From the NCBI GenBank assembly GCA_029582155.1, contig CM055901.1, positions 47,117,228-47,181,227 of the forward strand: a stretch of DNA of 64,000 bases, read 5' to 3'. The position numbers and the translations under genes are program-made. The stretch comes from Panopea generosa. Its lineage: Eukaryota; Mollusca; Bivalvia; Adapedonta; Hiatellidae. Below the pieces are notes generated by a model that saw only the letters and a program-made list of their open reading frames with translations, did no database searches and was not told the DNA's origin. Below are positions 1-10,348 of this stretch, in pieces (positions within the stretch are counted from its first letter, which is position 1; the number at the start of each line of letters is the position of its first letter).

Positions 1-293
1 TGTACATGCATTATGGAGACTAGTTCAGTATATGTGTTTGAGTGTTTAAATGTGGTAGTATTTCAGTGTCAGATTTAATTTACAAAATGTAACAAATTGT
101 TTGTTCAACTGATTTTTTTCGTCACTGAAAAATATTTTTTTCAATATTTGTGAAGTTATCGTGACTGATGATACTTGATACACCCTACACACCATTTGTG
201 AATAACTCAAGAATTAAATTTCAGTAATGTAATGTAATAATGATCCTGGGTATACATTTTCCAAGGTTTGTATAATATTTTCCGAGAATAATA

Positions 294-885
294 ACAAGAG
301 GGCCAAAATGGCCCTGTATCTCTCACCTGACTGACTTGGAGTCACCTTACATAAGTAGATTATATAATACATGTACACTCAAAATTCCAGAAAAACAAGA
401 TGGGCGAGTAGTTAGAATTTTGATTTGTTTTGAAGATGTAACAGATGCGTAGAAGAGTTCAAACTTGGTAGAGGTTCACCCATGGTAAATGTCAGTGAAA
501 TTACATCAAAATCAGGTCTGTAGATTCTGACAAGAAGGCTTTTGAAGTTTTTACTATAGCTGCCTATATAGTAAACTAGCACCTCACTGTGGCGGTCATG
601 TCTTTTAACAAATCACAATGGCTTGAACAAACTTGGTGAACGGTCTTCCAACGAACATTTCTGCGAAGTTGTTTTAAAATCGATCTAGTGGTTTCTGACA
701 AGAAGATTTTTTAAGTTTTTACTAATTAAACTTGCCCCACCCCCTGGTGGCCATGTTTTTTGACGAATCAAGATGGCTTGAACAAACTTGGTAGAGGGTC
801 ACCCATATCAAAATTATTATCAAAGTTATATCAAAATTGGCCCAGTGGTTTCAGAGAAGAAATTGTTAGAAGCCAAAAAAAATTC
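294..885 (+). repeat. ACAAGAG-type element, family A, 3'-truncated copy
   Basis: It opens with ACAAGAG followed by GAGGGCCAAAATGGCC, then CTCACCTGA. It continues into two to three divergent copies of a core unit of about 170 bp (recognisable by GATGGCTTGAACAAACTTGG and CTGACAAGAAGATTTTTTAA). The same 5' end and core occur at 43185-44477 and 52327-53543. Here the terminal hairpin and CTAA end are missing; the copy stops near GTTAGAAGCCAAAA just before a SINE. Noncoding; the 86- and 91-codon frames over its end are chance. Confidence 0.8.
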
Positions 886-925
886 CAAACTTGCAAAAAG
901 GTCCTTAAAGTCCCCCCAAAATCCC

Positions 926-1205
926 CCCTTCCAATTAGCTCAGTCGGGAACGCTTCTGATTATCAATCCAGGGGGCGTGTTTTCAAATCCCTGCCCAGCA
1001 ACAGTCTTCAAGATGATTGATATACGACATTGTGTCCCATTTTCATTCGTCTGTCACCACTGATTCAAGTGGAAAAGTTATCAGTTACTTGTGGAGATGG
1101 GGTGTGCTAGAGTATTGGTTAACTTTTCAGGATCCCAGGAAACAGTGCTTATGTAAACTGATCGTCTGTTAGTCCTCAATGGAACAAAAATGCTGCTTAT
1201 TATTC
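926..1205 (+). mobile_element. tRNA-derived SINE, family 2
   Basis: The head TTAGCTCAGTCGGGAACG is a box A-like sequence, and TTTTCAAATCCC is box B-like. The body matches the copies at 39604-39885, 40645-40822 and (minus strand) 29275-29568, sharing GATATACGACATTGTGTC, CACTGATTCAAGTGG and GATCCCAGGAAACAGTG. The 3' part ends in the AATGGnAnAAAAATGnTG block common to the family. No protein is encoded; mobilisation would have needed LINE machinery from elsewhere. Confidence 0.8.
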
Positions 1206-1554
1206 AATCAATGTTCAATCATATCTCGGAAAATGTATACCTGTGATAGTAGACAATGTATCAGGCTACATGTACAATTATACATCAATACAATATTACA
1301 TGGCTGTACTTACACACTATCACATTATACACAGGTCGTACAAAATGATCATTATTTAAATACACTATTAAATGAATTCCTAATTAACTAATATATATGT
1401 ATACATATTTTATCATGTTTCACAACACATCCTAATGCACCTATTGACTCAATTTACCTGCATGACTCCTTAAAAATTGTCAATTTTTATATAAATCCAT
1501 AGCAACTGGTTTAACAATTCTTATCACACTAATTTAAATCCATGTGTGTATGTG

Positions 1555-1609
<55 letters not shown>

Positions 1610-2179
1610 TACACTACAACACTTTATTAATTTTCTCCACTATAATTACCACACCAGATGACGTTCATTCATTCAACTTCAACAAGCTGTATAGTAAACA
1701 TCAACAATAAAACTCACAAATACCAGATCATATTATAGGAGCTTGGATTTATGCGCAAGCATTCACGCTACAGTGATTATATTGTTGCACATCATACATA
1801 TTGTGACATTTAGATTCCCTTACAGATGGCCTCCAATATATAAGTATAAGTATAATTATCATATATTATTTTACACATTAAGATCACAGCGAATGAGTAA
1901 CCTCAGAGGGAAGTAAGATCAAGGACTAAACATCACACCTAACAACACTGCTGCAAATAACTTCAGCAAAACTACCATGATAATATGGCATTAAGCAAAG
2001 CATTAAACATTCATTAAACAGTACTACTACAATCATATGGCATTACGCGTTGATATAAGCAATCGTCCAGGCATCCAAGTCAGTAATGTAAAAACTGCCA
2101 TCCAGAAATGTCATGTTGCAACTGTGTATAATCAGTCCTAGAATTAACTACAAATATCACTGAAGGTGATGATCAATAC
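1206..2179. other. Unassigned AT-rich stretch
   Basis: No gene-like frame, splice-flanked exon or family repeat was recognised, apart from the TG microsatellite listed separately. The 70-codon frame at 1179-1391 begins in the SINE tail and is low complexity; it is not called. Confidence 0.5.
1547..1608. repeat. (TG)n microsatellite
   Basis: About 62 bp of nearly pure TG dinucleotides, with interruptions only at the left edge (ATGTGTGTATGTGCATG). Confidence 0.95.
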
Positions 2180-2187
2180 CCCCAGAT

Positions 2188-3169
2188 CAGGTCTTCTAAA
2201 ATTCCAAAACGCAAATCGGTCCAGGTTTTTAACTACCGTAAGAATCGCAATTATTTTAAAAAAATCACTAAAATTGCCTATCATTATGCCTTTACATGTA
2301 TGCATACCCCACCCACCATGTCAGCTGCATCATGTATTTTCTCCGTTTATTTATTAATAAGGAACGATTTCAAGTTTATTTGTGTATTATTTATAACATA
2401 CTTTACCACAATGTGTACATTTTAATGACTGACATTATGTTTCCTCGTTACTGAAAAATTTTCATTATATTAAAAATGATCGAACCGGAAGTGTTGCAAG
2501 TTCCGGTAGCTGCGTGAAATAATCACTGTGGAAACCAATGTAATTGCTCCACCGCCAAAATAAATCATTCAGAACCTGTCCCATATCAAAACAAAATCGG
2601 TCCGGGTTTTATCACTCTTATTAATTAATGTCATCAATTTAATAATTAAATTATTTTTTTTAAAAAAATGAAACAAACAAGTAACGCTGCACGTTTTATC
2701 AAATATTTTAATGACGCAAACAATATTCGGTCCGACCGTCCCAGCTTTGGTTAGCGGTATATCAAAGAAATTACGGACGCAAATACAGTCTTTTGATGAA
2801 CCGACAGAATGCTATGGGTGGCTGATCACATATTGGAGGCGTGCTACATAGCGATAGACTCTTCCGATAAACACCCCTAATACCATCAATGGTCTAGTCG
2901 AAATTGATATCATTTCGCACAGCAGGTGACAAAAGAAACAGATTATTGGGTCAAATGATATTGCCGCAAGGCGTATTTCACAGGTTAGTATGACATGGTA
3001 AGAGCAATTTATGAGATTTTATACGACCGATAGAAAATATCTGGACCGATTTTTTATTGAACTGTGAAAATATCTGGACCGATTTTTTATTAAACTTTGA
3101 AACGAAAACCGGTTTTGAACTTCAGAAATCGGTCCAAAACCCAAAAAAACGGCAATTTTAGAAGGCCTG
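2188..3169. mobile_element. Non-autonomous hAT-like element, 982 bp
   Basis: The ends are inverted: left CAGGTCTTCTAAAATT, right (reverse complement) CAGGCCTTCTAAAATT. They are flanked by 8-bp direct repeats, CCCCAGAT at 2180-2187 and CCCCGGAT at 3170-3177 (7 of 8 identical). An 8-bp target duplication and a CAG-initial terminus are hallmarks of the hAT superfamily. The interior has inverted repeats of the phrase ATCGGTCCAGG and no transposase, so it is a MITE-like passenger. The one-base TSD mismatch suggests age. The 60-codon minus-strand frame over the right end reads repeated TIR sequence and is not a gene. Confidence 0.75.
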
Positions 3170-3214
3170 CCCCGGATGAAGCCCTGACACACTATTTGCA
3201 CTCTTTCGCCACCT

Positions 3215-3660
3215 GTTTGACACAGTGAACCAATTAGAGTAACCAGTCACTTTTGTGAAGTGTCATTGAATTCCAACCAACGGTTGACAAGAAATAGCAA
3301 CCACAAAAAAATGTCTAAAAAATTCAAAGGGCCATAACTCATTGAAAAATTATTCTCGTGCAAGATGCTGATGATTTAGTCTTGGTACCAATCACTCTTG
3401 TAAAGTTACATGAATTCCAGGCAATGGTTATTGAGAAAATAGAGGTCACAAAAAATATGTATGAAAATTTAAAAGTGCCATAATTCATTGTGAAATCATT
3501 CTTATGCAGCATGCGGACTACGCTTGGTACCAGTCATACTTGTGAAATTTTATTGAATTCTGGCCCATGGTTGCTGAGAAATAGCGATCACAAAAATTGT
3601 CAACAGACAGACAGACAGACTGACCGAAGAAAGCGACTTCTATATAGCGCTATATATTTT
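3215..3660 (+). repeat. Degenerate tandem-core repeat fragment
   Basis: About three divergent units of 140-160 bp. Each contains a GGTACCAxTCA/CTTGTGAAxTT/GAATTC block, a TGGTTGxxGAGAAATAG block and a CATAAxTCATTG block. The right end is GACAGACAGACAGACTGACC followed by TATATAGCGC. The structure matches the core-repeat elements elsewhere in the window, but neither terminus is recognisable. Confidence 0.55.
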
Positions 3661-3839
3661 TTTATCTGAGGGTATAATTATACATGTTGAGTGTTTACAT
3701 CTAGGATAAGCTACTGGTACCATGTTTAACAGCTTCCGTATTCATGACATGGTCAGGGATTAAACCAATAACCTCTACATGCTCACAGTGACTGTGGCCA
3801 TAGCACTGTTTGAAATTTCACAATATTAACTCGCTTTGT

Positions 3840-4559
3840 GGGTTGTCTTAACAACTTCTGGATAAATATCCCCAACACACTCATATTGAACAAAAGTCAA
3901 TTGCTATAAAAAAAAGGAATACTTTAAATTTCCATACCATTCATTGGTAAAAAAAACATAGTCCCCGTACAGAACCCTTATCTTGATTGGTTAGAACTTC
4001 AATCACCCACTCTTATAATGAGCAGATATGCTTTAGATTTTAAACAGAACTTTTTTTTGAACACATTGATGCAAAAATGAAAAATTTCAGTTTTCCCTAT
4101 AATAGTCCTATGTATAAAAGGACTACCTTGCAGTATCCCTATATATCACAGCCCCTTGATTTGCAGAATCTTCAATCCATCACTAATGTAAGGATAATTT
4201 ATATCATATATTGGTATGAACCAGTTTAACAGAAAGGTTATTGAGAGGAAGATTTATGAAAATTCCCAATTTTGACCATATTGCCCCCTCCCCACCACCC
4301 ATAGTTCCTGCCCCTTATGGAAATTCAATCCTCATTATTGAACAAAAGAAAATTTACTGATATAAGACAATGCTTTAGATCTCAAACTGAACAACACATT
4401 TACATAAATGGGCGTAAAAATGAGAATTTTCCTTTTTCCCATTGTATTCCTATGTAAAACTAGAAGTTCCCTTACAGGGCCTCTATACATCCAAGTGCCC
4501 CTTGATATGTACAGATTTAGAACTATTAATCATTGGGATAATTTATAATCAAATATGAA
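3840..4559 (+). repeat. Long direct repeat of about 360 bp that hosts the transposon
   Basis: Two divergent units share blocks such as ATTGAACAAAAG, ATGCTTTAGAT, CCTATGTA and CCCCTTGATxTG, then GGATAATTTATA. The second unit breaks off at AAATATGAAC, exactly where the left terminal repeat of the transposon starts. Homology to the missing part of the unit resumes at 10349 (ACAGAG, then GAGATTTxTGAAAATxxxCAATTTTxACC). This is a near-empty-site comparison for the insertion. Confidence 0.65.
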
Positions 4560-4598
4560 CAAAGGGCTAGGTTCACGAGTAGCCAAAATCGGCCCAAT
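4560..4598 (+). repeat. Left terminal inverted repeat of the transposon
   Basis: 39 bp, an exact reverse complement of 10310-10348. The match stops sharply on both sides, as expected of element termini. AGGTTCACGAGTAGCC in the middle could be part of a transposase-binding site (inference). Confidence 0.9.
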
Positions 4599-5762
4599 AC
4601 ATTTACAAAATATAAAATAAACGGAACCTATAATATACCACTTGTTTGTTGTTGTTTGACACCTCAATGATCCAACCATATATAATATATTGTGTTGATT
4701 GTATGTTGTTGTATTTTATTGAACCCCAAATATACCCAATACTTAAGGAAATTGGCTATTTTCATGGATATTCAACCATTATTTATTGTTTTTTACATAG
4801 AGCGCATTCTTCGCCATTCTTGAAATTTTCCCCAACATTTACTGGTATTAAAACAAAACATGTACAGAAATATCTAGTATGGCGACACTTGCGCTCATAT
4901 TAAAATAATTAAAAAATCGTTCCCGAACCTGGTTGTTTCTTGCCTGTTTCCCGTTAAAACACACGTGATAGGAACACATAAATGCCAGTAATCCATTAGG
5001 AAAATGGAATCATACTATAAAAATGTTTGATCATTAAAAGTATTAATTATTAAGTGATTTGTTTCACGTGGTAGAAAAAAAAATCTTTTAATTTTGGGTG
5101 TTTTGCGTTGTTTTCCGCTCAATGGTCGATGTCGTCAATGCTTGGCGTCTGTAGCAACATGCGTTCATTCGGATATCACATATATCAGATATGGTTCGTT
5201 TTATTTCCAGGACATTTTATTTTCTTATTTAAAAAACTCCAAATTTATTATACGGCAGTGTTGATAAATGCTTACATGCATCACAACGTTAAACTTTCAA
5301 AGTGACCATTTTTTCATATAAAGATGTAATGTTCTGTTCGTCGTCAACGGAGTTTTGCGTTGAAACCTGGATGCTGTTTCGCCACATACATTTCAAGAAG
5401 GTATTTTTTTTTATTTTATGTGTGTAATACTATTAATTATTCAAAACGGTGTGAATACAGACTTATTTTGTTATTTTTATATTTTATTTAAATCGTACAA
5501 AAGGCAACATTTGCAACCATATATAGATTTATACAACGATGTAAAAGTACGAATAGGGTCGGGAGCGAATCTGAATGCTCGATGTATAATTCCGTCGATT
5601 TGAACAAGCAATTGCATTGTTTTCTATATTATTATTTTTTTTAATGGAAAGAACGATCCCAACCTAAAAAAAACAACAACAAAACAATCTGCAGAGCACA
5701 AGTTTAGTTTTTCGTTACTTGCTATTTTCATAAATAATAACTTGTTTTTTTGCTTATAGTTC

Positions 5763-5840
5763 TAAAGCGGCAGTAGCGTAGTGGTACCGTGTTTAATTAT
5801 AGACTGAAAGGTCTCAAGATCGAATCCCGTCACTGACAAT
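5763..5840 (+). promoter_or_regulatory. tRNA-like sequence with pol III box A and box B
   Basis: TAGCGTAGTGG (5774-5784) fits the box A consensus TRGYNNANNNG, and GATCGAATC (5818-5826) fits box B GWTCRANNC at every position. The spacing of about 33 bp is normal for a tRNA gene. The arms do not fold into a convincing cloverleaf, so this is probably a tRNA or SINE-head remnant. It lies just before the 3' splice-like tract TTTTTTTTTCTTTCAG and the transposase ATG, so it would fall in a 5'-UTR intron if that site is used. Whether it is transcribed is unknown. Confidence 0.5.
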
Positions 5841-5856
5841 TTTTTTTTCTTTCAGG

Positions 5857-8436
5857 ATGCCTGAGGGGAACAAAAAAGCATACAACTGCATTTTGTGCAG
5901 CAAAAGAACAAACCCCAAAAACAGACGACCAATGAATGTGTCGTTCAAATCTTTCCTAGCCACGAAGTTTTTAATAACTGCATCAGATAGGGACGTATTG
6001 TGTAATACCTGCAGACACAAATACTACATTGCAGAAACGAAGACCGTTAAACTAAATTCCAATTTGCAGCACGGCAATGACCTTACTGAACAAACGGATC
6101 CAGACTATGTACCGGAACAAACAGTTCGACAGCAGCAAAGGTCAGCTCAAATGGCCAGCCCACCGTCGATAGCAATGAATATTCCATCAACGCCAAAATC
6201 CCACTCTAGGTGTTTCATTTGTAAGCGACCTGGCCCAAAACTAGTTGTCATAGCATCAGATGCAAGATTTGCTGCGTTTTTGGAAAGTAATGTGATAATT
6301 GCTGCTGGATCTAGATGCTGTCCGGTGCACATCCAAGACCAGAAGTTGTTGTCTGCAGCTCTAAAAGATATGCCGATGCTTGCTACAACGTATCTCAACA
6401 GAAGTATGATATTGGATCTTTTATCCAGCATGAGGAACACGTGCCTACGGACAAATAATAGATTCAATTTTGATTCTCTCAATGATACAGAATATAACGA
6501 AACGACAGGTTTGAAAAGAGAGGATTTTGATGATCTTTGTACATTGGTAGATGGACACATACGTAACACGCCTTCCAGAAGTATTCGTACTACAGTTGGT
6601 ATATTCCTTTTAAAACTGAAGTCAGGGATGTCAAACAAATTAATAGGGACACTATTCGGTATATCAAAGTCTAGTATAAGGAGGGCCATCACATCTGTCC
6701 GACAGATCCTTATGAAAACATTCGTACGCAAACACTTGGGACTTCATCACATTGCAAGGGAAGTCTTAATAAATACCCACACACGCCCACTAGCACAGTC
6801 ATTGTTTGGGACCGATGAATCCGGTGAAGCTGCAAAATTAATTCTTGTGTTAGACGGTACTTATATATTTATACAGAAAAGCAACAATTTCCTTTTCCAG
6901 CGAAGGTCATACAGTATGCATAAGGGCAGACCACTTGTAAAGCCAATGGTAGTGGTGTCGACTGCAGGATATTTTGTAACAATTGTAGGTCCATATCTAT
7001 CGGACTCAAAAAACAACGATGCTAGAATACTAAACCACATGCTCATGACAAATATTGAAGATATTAAATCATACATACAGCCCGAAGATGTATTTATAGT
7101 TGACAGGGGATTTCGAGATGCTTTAGAATTGTTGGCGAACCTTGGAATAAAAGCCGAAATGCCATCGTTTATGACCAAGGGACAGAAGCAGATGCCAACT
7201 GAAGACGCAAACTCCAGCAGATTAGTTACAAAGGTAAGATTGACAGGCTACATATTTGTATTCAAATGTATACACATAGACGTAGGAGTCGGGGGCCGGG
7301 GGTGGGGTTTGTTTAGGTTGTAGGGGCCAGCATATACTTTGCCTCTATCTCAATATTTTACTATCTCCTCAGGCTGCCCCCACTTCCCCCAACCCCCAAT
7401 AATTGAAACGCTCCTACGCCCATGGTGCATGGTGTTGAGCAACAATTCATCCTGTTCGGTATATTATAAATAAGGATAATGTAACTTTATATATGTATTT
7501 ATTCGTATTATAATTCGTATCAATGGGATGCACGGCAATTGTCATGTTATTTCAATGTCCTCACTGAAAATTATTTACATGTATCTATATAATATAATGT
7601 CGATTTTAACATTGTCGCGAAACCCTTTAATTGAAAATATATATATATTTGTACTTAAATGACTTGTACAACGATTGATGTTGTTTTCGGTTTATTTACA
7701 ATAGATACGCTGGGTTGTCGAGTCTGCAAACGCCAGAATAAAACGTTGGAAATACCTAGACAGGGTTCTACCAACAAATCAAGTTCCTTACATTGGTGAT
7801 TATGTTAAAATAGTGTGTGCCATCTCAAACAAATACTTATCATCTCTGTGTTGTCCAGATAATGCGGATGAAGACAAACAGATAGCAGCACATATGTTAA
7901 AAATGTCAAAGCAAGTAAATGTCTTGAAATCCGAAATCGAAGACCGAAATCTTGAAAGACGGTCGACAATATGGAAAGCAGTAAGTGAAGTAGACCTTGA
8001 TCACTTCCCGAGATTAAGCGAGGATCAATTACGTTCTCTCACCTGTGGCGTGTATCAGCTTAAGTTAAGTTCAAGTTATGTGCAGGAACATTTAGATGGG
8101 AACTGCAATATTCAAATACACACAGAAGAGAGTGGTCTGATACGTGTTCGACTTCAGAGTCGTCATGTTTCGGCTAAACAGTACGTTTTGTGGTTAAGGT
8201 TCGACCCAACTGAAGTGACAGCGTGGTATTGTAAATGCAGGGCTGGTAGTCGCGTAGTGGGAGTATGTTCACATATTGCGTCAATTATATGGTATCTCGG
8301 ATACGCCAGATACCGGTATGTTGATACGAGAGGATTTGGTGTTCGCAATTGGGGCGAGAACTTGCTTGATGCAAGCAATATACCGGAAGCGATTGATGCT
8401 TTGGATTCTGGCAGCGAAGCTTGTGACTCAGACTAA
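5857..8436 (+). CDS. DDE transposase with N-terminal Cys clusters and C-terminal SWIM zinc finger (two exons)
   Basis: Predicted CDS joins 5857-7233 and 7705-8436 (702 residues). The start ATG follows a 3' splice-like CTTTCAG. The exon 1/2 junction is phase 0 (AAG^GTAAGA ... TACAATAG^ATA), and the frame runs on across it. Cluster 1: C11-x2-C14 with C49-x2-C52. Cluster 2: C119-x2-C122 with C154/C155 and H158. A helix-turn-helix region at about 248-290 (GMSNKLIGTLFGISKSSIRR) resembles HTH_Tnp_4. The catalytic triad is D333 (VLDGT), D416 (VDRGF) and E465 (VVESANARIKRWK), in the style of DDE_Tnp_4. E465 is supplied by exon 2, so splicing is needed for activity. SWIM: C635-x-C637-x9-C647-x-H649. 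It would bind the TIRs, excise and reinsert the element in the nucleus. The SWIM finger is known in MULE transposases but is not usual on this DDE type. No frameshift or stop is seen. Confidence 0.85.
7234..7704 (+). other. Intron of the transposase gene (471 bp)
   Basis: The donor is AAG^GTAAGA at 7234 and the acceptor TTTATTTACAATAG ends at 7704. Removing it joins D416 in exon 1 to E465 in exon 2 in phase 0. Without splicing, exon 1 reads 30 extra codons to a stop at 7321-7323 and lacks the catalytic glutamate and the SWIM finger. Retention would therefore give a truncated, probably inactive protein, a possible control point (inference). Confidence 0.8.
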
Positions 8437-8587
8437 CTGACAGTGTTGTTAGGATCTCTAAATAAGTATGACTCTGGAATCGAAGTTGTTTGTAACAAAC
8501 GTATATAACGTGCTATTTATCTGAAATAAAATCACTCAATTACCACCCTTTTGATCTGTAAATATTTGTTGTCGGCTTTTGGACAAA

Positions 8588-8775
8588 TACAGCAAAACCT
8601 GTATAAGCGGTCATCTCTATTAAGCAACCACTTGTGTTAAACAGCCATAATTGCTGTTTTTCATTCATATGCTTTCAGAGTAACTATATTTACCTATATT
8701 AAGCAATAGCCTGTCTTTAAATGCCACTTTTGCTGCTTCCCTTGATTGGTTTCTTAAGAAAGGTTTGACTGTTCG
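8588..8775 (+). mobile_element. MITE with CCTGT termini, nested in the transposon
   Basis: The left end AAAACCTGTATAAGCGGTCA and the right end AAGAAAGGTTTGACTGT are imperfect inverted repeats. The body (CTATTAAGCAACCACTTGT, CCACTTTTGCTGCTTCCCTT) matches copies at 20655-20832 and, partly and inverted, at 42243-42332. It lies in the 3' untranslated part of the larger transposon, so it arrived after that element's sequence was in place or travels with it. Confidence 0.65.
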
Positions 8776-10309
8776 CATTCCATAAATATGTATGAATATG
8801 CATATACTTAATTATTTTGCTACATTTGTGCTGTGTAAAGCGTGCAAGAGAAAGAATGCAATATTAGACATCGTTTTTGTAAATGGGTGTGTAAAAACGG
8901 TATAGTTTTAATAAGTTGATACCATGCGGCCGTTACAATTGTATTACTAAAATGACAGTGAAGTTATGGGACTTGCCGTCACTCGTCACCACGGCAGTAT
9001 AATTTTATAATGGATATATTTTAAACAGGAAATGCTAGTTTTATTGTGTGTGGAAGAACTCCGTTAAATATACATGGATTATACGGAATACCTGAATGGC
9101 TTCCCATCAATGCATTTCTTTTCATCTACAATTTCGTTTCACTATTTTGTGATAACTGCATAACATATTGTTTGTTTATTGTGTTGAAGTGTTGTTATAG
9201 CGTGTTGTTTTCGAATATTTAAAACTAGTATATATATGCAATATCAGATACATTCAGAGTGATTCATACTATAATATAAACGTCTGAGCAAAGTCAAATG
9301 ACATTTGTGTTGTTTCTTAATATCCGTCAGTTAGTCTTTTCATTTAATGGAATGCGTATTGTCAGAGACATAAAAACATGTAATTAAGTCATTGGTATTT
9401 TCCTTGTCACTCGTCAATCTTCACAGATGTGTTGGGCGATTAAAATGGCTTCTCCGTACAACATTCGCGAATGCGATATGATGCCGTATTAATAACGTAT
9501 TGGTATAGGTTTGTCAACAGTAATATCACGTTTAGCGTTCGGACACCGGACATAATTTACGAATATACTCTGATTATACATGAGTGTCAGGTGATTACTA
9601 AAGGACAATCACAATGTGTGTATATAATTCGTACAGTATTAAATTATATAATTTAGTAAAACGTACTAGAAAATCAGCTGTCTCTGTTTAATGCGTGTCA
9701 ATGTCAGAGGTCATGTATTATCTTGTATACATTTTTCGTCACTGTGCAAGTTGCTAAAATAGACTGTTCCTTAGATGAACATGCCAAATTCAATAAGTGA
9801 ACAGGCGGTACATTCAACCTCAGAAAAACAATATTCCTTTCAAGCGATCTTTTATCAAGCATAAGGAAACTTTTATCCAACGAGTGAATTTGCGGTTACG
9901 ACTTTATTACACGTCCTCACCAAAAGGTGCACACTAATACACACCTTGATTACCCCGTGTTGCGAGGTAGAGGTTAATAATTAGAACACGCTATGTAACA
10001 TAAACACGCGATTTTAATGGGCCGAAATATTGATTTTTCACTAAAATTAGTTATGAAACACGGATATGTCATCGAAATCAAAACAACGAAATAAAAAAAA
10101 TCCCAACGAAAATTAACTGAACGCCAATATCACGGCCGTTCACGACGTCATTTTGCGTACGTCGCCAAAAATAACGTGTTTTCTCCTTCGACACCATGTA
10201 TTAAAATTAACAGTGTTTACATAATATTATGTTATATAAAAAAACAGTACCAAATACAAAAAATAAATTGTTTCAAGATTCCATACATATAATCTTATCA
10301 ATTTTTGAG
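8776..10309 (+). other. 3' noncoding part of the transposon
   Basis: No second transposon gene, for example a nuclease partner, was recognised on either strand. The longest open frame is 61 codons and low complexity. The region is somewhat richer in CG than the surrounding DNA. Confidence 0.5.
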
Positions 10310-10348
10310 ATTGGGCCGATTTTGGCTACTCGTGAACCTAGCCCTTTG
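10310..10348 (-). repeat. Right terminal inverted repeat of the transposon
   Basis: An exact 39-bp inverted copy of 4560-4598. It is followed immediately by ACAGAGCAG, which aligns with the interrupted host repeat. Confidence 0.9.

Larger units (their letters stand above)
4560..10348 (+). mobile_element. Complete DNA transposon with 39-bp TIRs encoding a DDE-SWIM transposase
   Basis: Both ends carry the same 39-bp inverted repeat (4560-4598 and 10310-10348), beginning CAAAGGGCTAGGTTCACGAG and ending CGGCCCAAT, with no mismatch. Between them lies one spliced transposase gene (5857-8436) in the middle third, about 1.3 kb of leader and about 1.9 kb of trailer. No second gene was recognised; the small frames at 4646-4903, 5108-5305, 5418-5603 and 9471-9656 look like chance. 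Perfect TIRs and an intact transposase imply recent activity or constraint. The TSD is unresolved: left flank TATGAAC, right flank ACAGAG. A MITE copy lies inside at 8588-8775. Superfamily placement, IS5/Harbinger or ISL2EU-like, is inferred from the DDE motif contexts. Confidence 0.85.

Noticed and set aside
4646-5603. Small frames in the transposon leader
   Set aside because: Low complexity, no motif, and no conserved splice link to the transposase start.
6147-7178. Minus-strand frames of 194 and 105 codons
   Set aside because: They are antisense shadows of the transposase, with no motifs of their own.
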